In this document: in pieces, positions 62,582-64,000 of the stretch
Position numbering within the stretch: position 1 is the stretch's first letter
Layout of the letters: every line of letters begins with the position of its first letter
Source: Pseudomonas mandelii
GTDB taxonomy: Bacteria; Pseudomonadota; Gammaproteobacteria; Pseudomonadales; Pseudomonadaceae
NCBI RefSeq assembly: GCF_006438925.1
Contig: NZ_RCZA01000008.1
Coordinates: forward strand, 63,126-127,125
Length of the DNA stretch: 64,000 bases
Direction: 5' to 3'
Notes under the pieces: model-generated
The model's database searches: none
Told to the model about the DNA's origin: nothing
What the model saw: the letters and a program-made list of their open reading frames with translations, nothing else
Made by a program: the position numbers and the translations under genes

Positions 62582-62897
62582 GACAAGCCCCTGTGTTTTC
62601 TTATGAAGACGCTTTTAGGAATGTTGGCAAAATCGGGATTTGGACGACTGCGATATCCTGCCCTAAAGCAGCGTATGCGTCTCGCTGCAAATTCGCCTGC
62701 GGCGCGACTATATGACGGTGCTTTTAGATTGGAAAATAATAAATATAAAGTTTGATATTCTTTTTTAGAATATAAGTTGCCTTCGAAAAGATCGCAGCCT
62801 GCGGCAGCTCCTACATGGATCATGCCCGGCGTAAATTCCGGGTAACGCCGATCAATGTAGGAGCTGCCGAAGGCTGCGATCTCTTGATCTTCGATAC
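62582..62897. other. Gap between tcyJ and dcyD, with a REP-like pair
   Basis: Contains the tcyJ promoter side (AT-rich at 62725-62785) and a GATCGCAGCC/GGCAGCTCCTAC inverted pair at about 62788-62882 enclosing a small palindrome. No gene is visible. Confidence 0.6.
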
Positions 62898-63890
62898 TTA
62901 CAGAAAATTCGTATAGGCAAACAGTGCCGGCGCCCCGCCGGTGTGCAGGAAGATGATCGGGCCGTCATTGAAGCGCTGGCGGCCGATGCCATCGAGCAAA
63001 CCCGCCATGGCCTTGCCGGTATAAACCGGGTCCAGCAGCAAACCTTCCTGACTCGCCACCAGCTTCACGGCAGCCAACGTCCCGGCATTCGGTTCGCCGT
63101 AGCGCGGGGCGAAATACTCGTCCCACAACTCGACCTTGAAACTCGCTGGCAGGCTTACGCCCAGCAGCTCGGCAGTGCGTTCGGCGAGGCCCTGGACTTT
63201 CGGGCGCTGGTCTTCGTCGCTGCGAGAAACCGTGACACCAATCACTGGCAAATCCGGCAGTGCTTCACTCAACGCCAACGCCAGACCGCTATGGGTCCCG
63301 GCGCTGCCCGAAGCCAGAACCACGGCCGCGAATGTCAGCCCGGTGTCCTTGATCTGCTCGGCCAATTCCAGCCCGGCGCGCACATAACCCAAAGCGCCCA
63401 ATGCATTGGAGCCACCAATCGGCACCAGATACGGCTTCTTGCCGTTGTTGCGAAGACGCTCGGCCAAGGCGTGCAATTGTTCGTCGGCGTTGTCGAGGTT
63501 TTCCACCAGTTCGACCTTGGCGTCGAACAAGTCCAGCAACAGTCGATTGCCGTTACCGACATAGTTAGCGTCGTCGGTGCCGAGAGGGTTTTCCAGCAAC
63601 GCAACGCAGCCCAGACCAAGCTTGGCCGCAATGGCGGCGGTCTGGCGCACGTGGTTGGACTGAAGCGCGCCAGCGGTGATCAAGGTGTCGGCGCCTTGTG
63701 CCAACGCATCGGCCGCCAGGTATTCGAGTTTGCGCAGCTTGTTGCCGCCCATCGCCAGCGGCGTCAGGTCATCACGCTTGACGTACACATCGCGGCCCAG
63801 CCAGGTCGACAGACGTTCGAGTTTTTCCAGGGCGGTAGGATGACCGAGCAGGTCGAGGCGGTTAAAGCGGGCAAGCTGTTGTTTGATCAT
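62898..63890 (-). CDS. dcyD: D-cysteine desulfhydrase
   Basis: A 330-residue PLP enzyme of the ACC deaminase/D-cysteine desulfhydrase family. The PLP lysine is Lys51 in GGNKLRK, followed by [12 protein letters not shown] and a phosphate-binding GSAGTHSG loop. It converts D-cysteine to pyruvate, H2S and ammonia. Upstream of the tcyJLN operon on the same strand, the usual dcyD-tcy arrangement, separated here by a REP-like pair. I start at ATG 63890; a GTG at 63932 is less likely. Confidence 0.92.
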   Translation of the reverse strand: MIKQQLARFNRLDLLGHPTALEKLERLSTWLGRDVYVKRDDLTPLAMGGNKLRKLEYLAADALAQGADTLITAGALQSNHVRQTAAIAAKLGLGCVALLENPLGTDDANYVGNGNRLLLDLFDAKVELVENLDNADEQLHALAERLRNNGKKPYLVPIGGSNALGALGYVRAGLELAEQIKDTGLTFAAVVLASGSAGTHSGLALALSEALPDLPVIGVTVSRSDEDQRPKVQGLAERTAELLGVSLPASFKVELWDEYFAPRYGEPNAGTLAAVKLVASQEGLLLDPVYTGKAMAGLLDGIGRQRFNDGPIIFLHTGGAPALFAYTNFL

Positions 63891-64000
63891 GGGGTCCGTA
63901 CTGGCGGAGGGAGATGACAGGACTATAGGCACGCCTATTTAGCGGGGCAACTGCCAATCGGCCTTATGCCAAAAAGTGCTGAGCACAGCACAATCGGTTC

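Overview
The window reads as a Pseudomonas chromosome of the P. fluorescens type. The evidence is the core gene order (gabD-gabT, a sulfate ABC operon with oscA, a TriABC-like RND pump, a cystine ABC operon with dcyD), the high GC content, and many Pseudomonas REP palindromes of the GTGGGAGCGAGCCTGCTCGCGA and GATCGCAGCC-TGCGGCAGCTCC types between core genes.

Positions 1 to about 23,190 are a foreign block next to a tRNA-Arg(CCG) gene on the minus strand (23189-23265). It looks like two elements stacked at one tRNA. The left one (1 to about 5,511, cut by the window edge) carries the end of a type I restriction-modification locus: an AlbA_2/RecG-like ATP-binding protein, hsdR, and a DUF5655-like gene with a frameshifted 3' end. 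The right one (about 5,512-23,191) is a P4-like integrative element. It has a tyrosine integrase (21786-23021), an AlpA/Vis-type regulator, several unknown operon genes, a P4-type immunity region with a C4-like antisense RNA, a DUF3077 protein, a large TOPRIM/DUF927 primase-helicase, a coiled-coil protein, a winged-helix Rep-like protein with a PBECR-like nuclease, and a cargo zone. The cargo is a C5-cytosine DNA methyltransferase convergent with a two-gene operon encoding a MutL/Hsp90-type GHKL ATPase and an unrecognised 418-residue partner. No capsid, terminase or conjugation genes are visible. Several families of short tandem repeats resemble replication iterons.

From 23.2 kb onward the sequence is core chromosome: GABA catabolism (gabD, gabT); an HDOD response regulator; a PAS-GGDEF protein, a delta-9 desaturase and a membrane PAS-GGDEF-EAL protein; oscA-sbp-cysTWA for sulfate uptake; a DUF962 protein, a Crp/Fnr regulator and a receiver-only protein; an AraC regulator divergent from a membrane desaturase; an RBBP9-type hydrolase; a sigma-54 activator without a DNA-binding domain; a MetQ-like protein; a RecF-like ATPase; triABC; a SAM methyltransferase; metQNI; an LLM monooxygenase with two SfnB-type flavoproteins; a two-repeat protein of unknown role; and tcyJLN with dcyD. 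Much of the right half serves sulfur acquisition: sulfate, methionine or organosulfur compounds, sulfonate/sulfone-type oxidation and cystine.

Start sites were chosen by Shine-Dalgarno position. Family assignments come from reading motifs in the translations; no database search was run.
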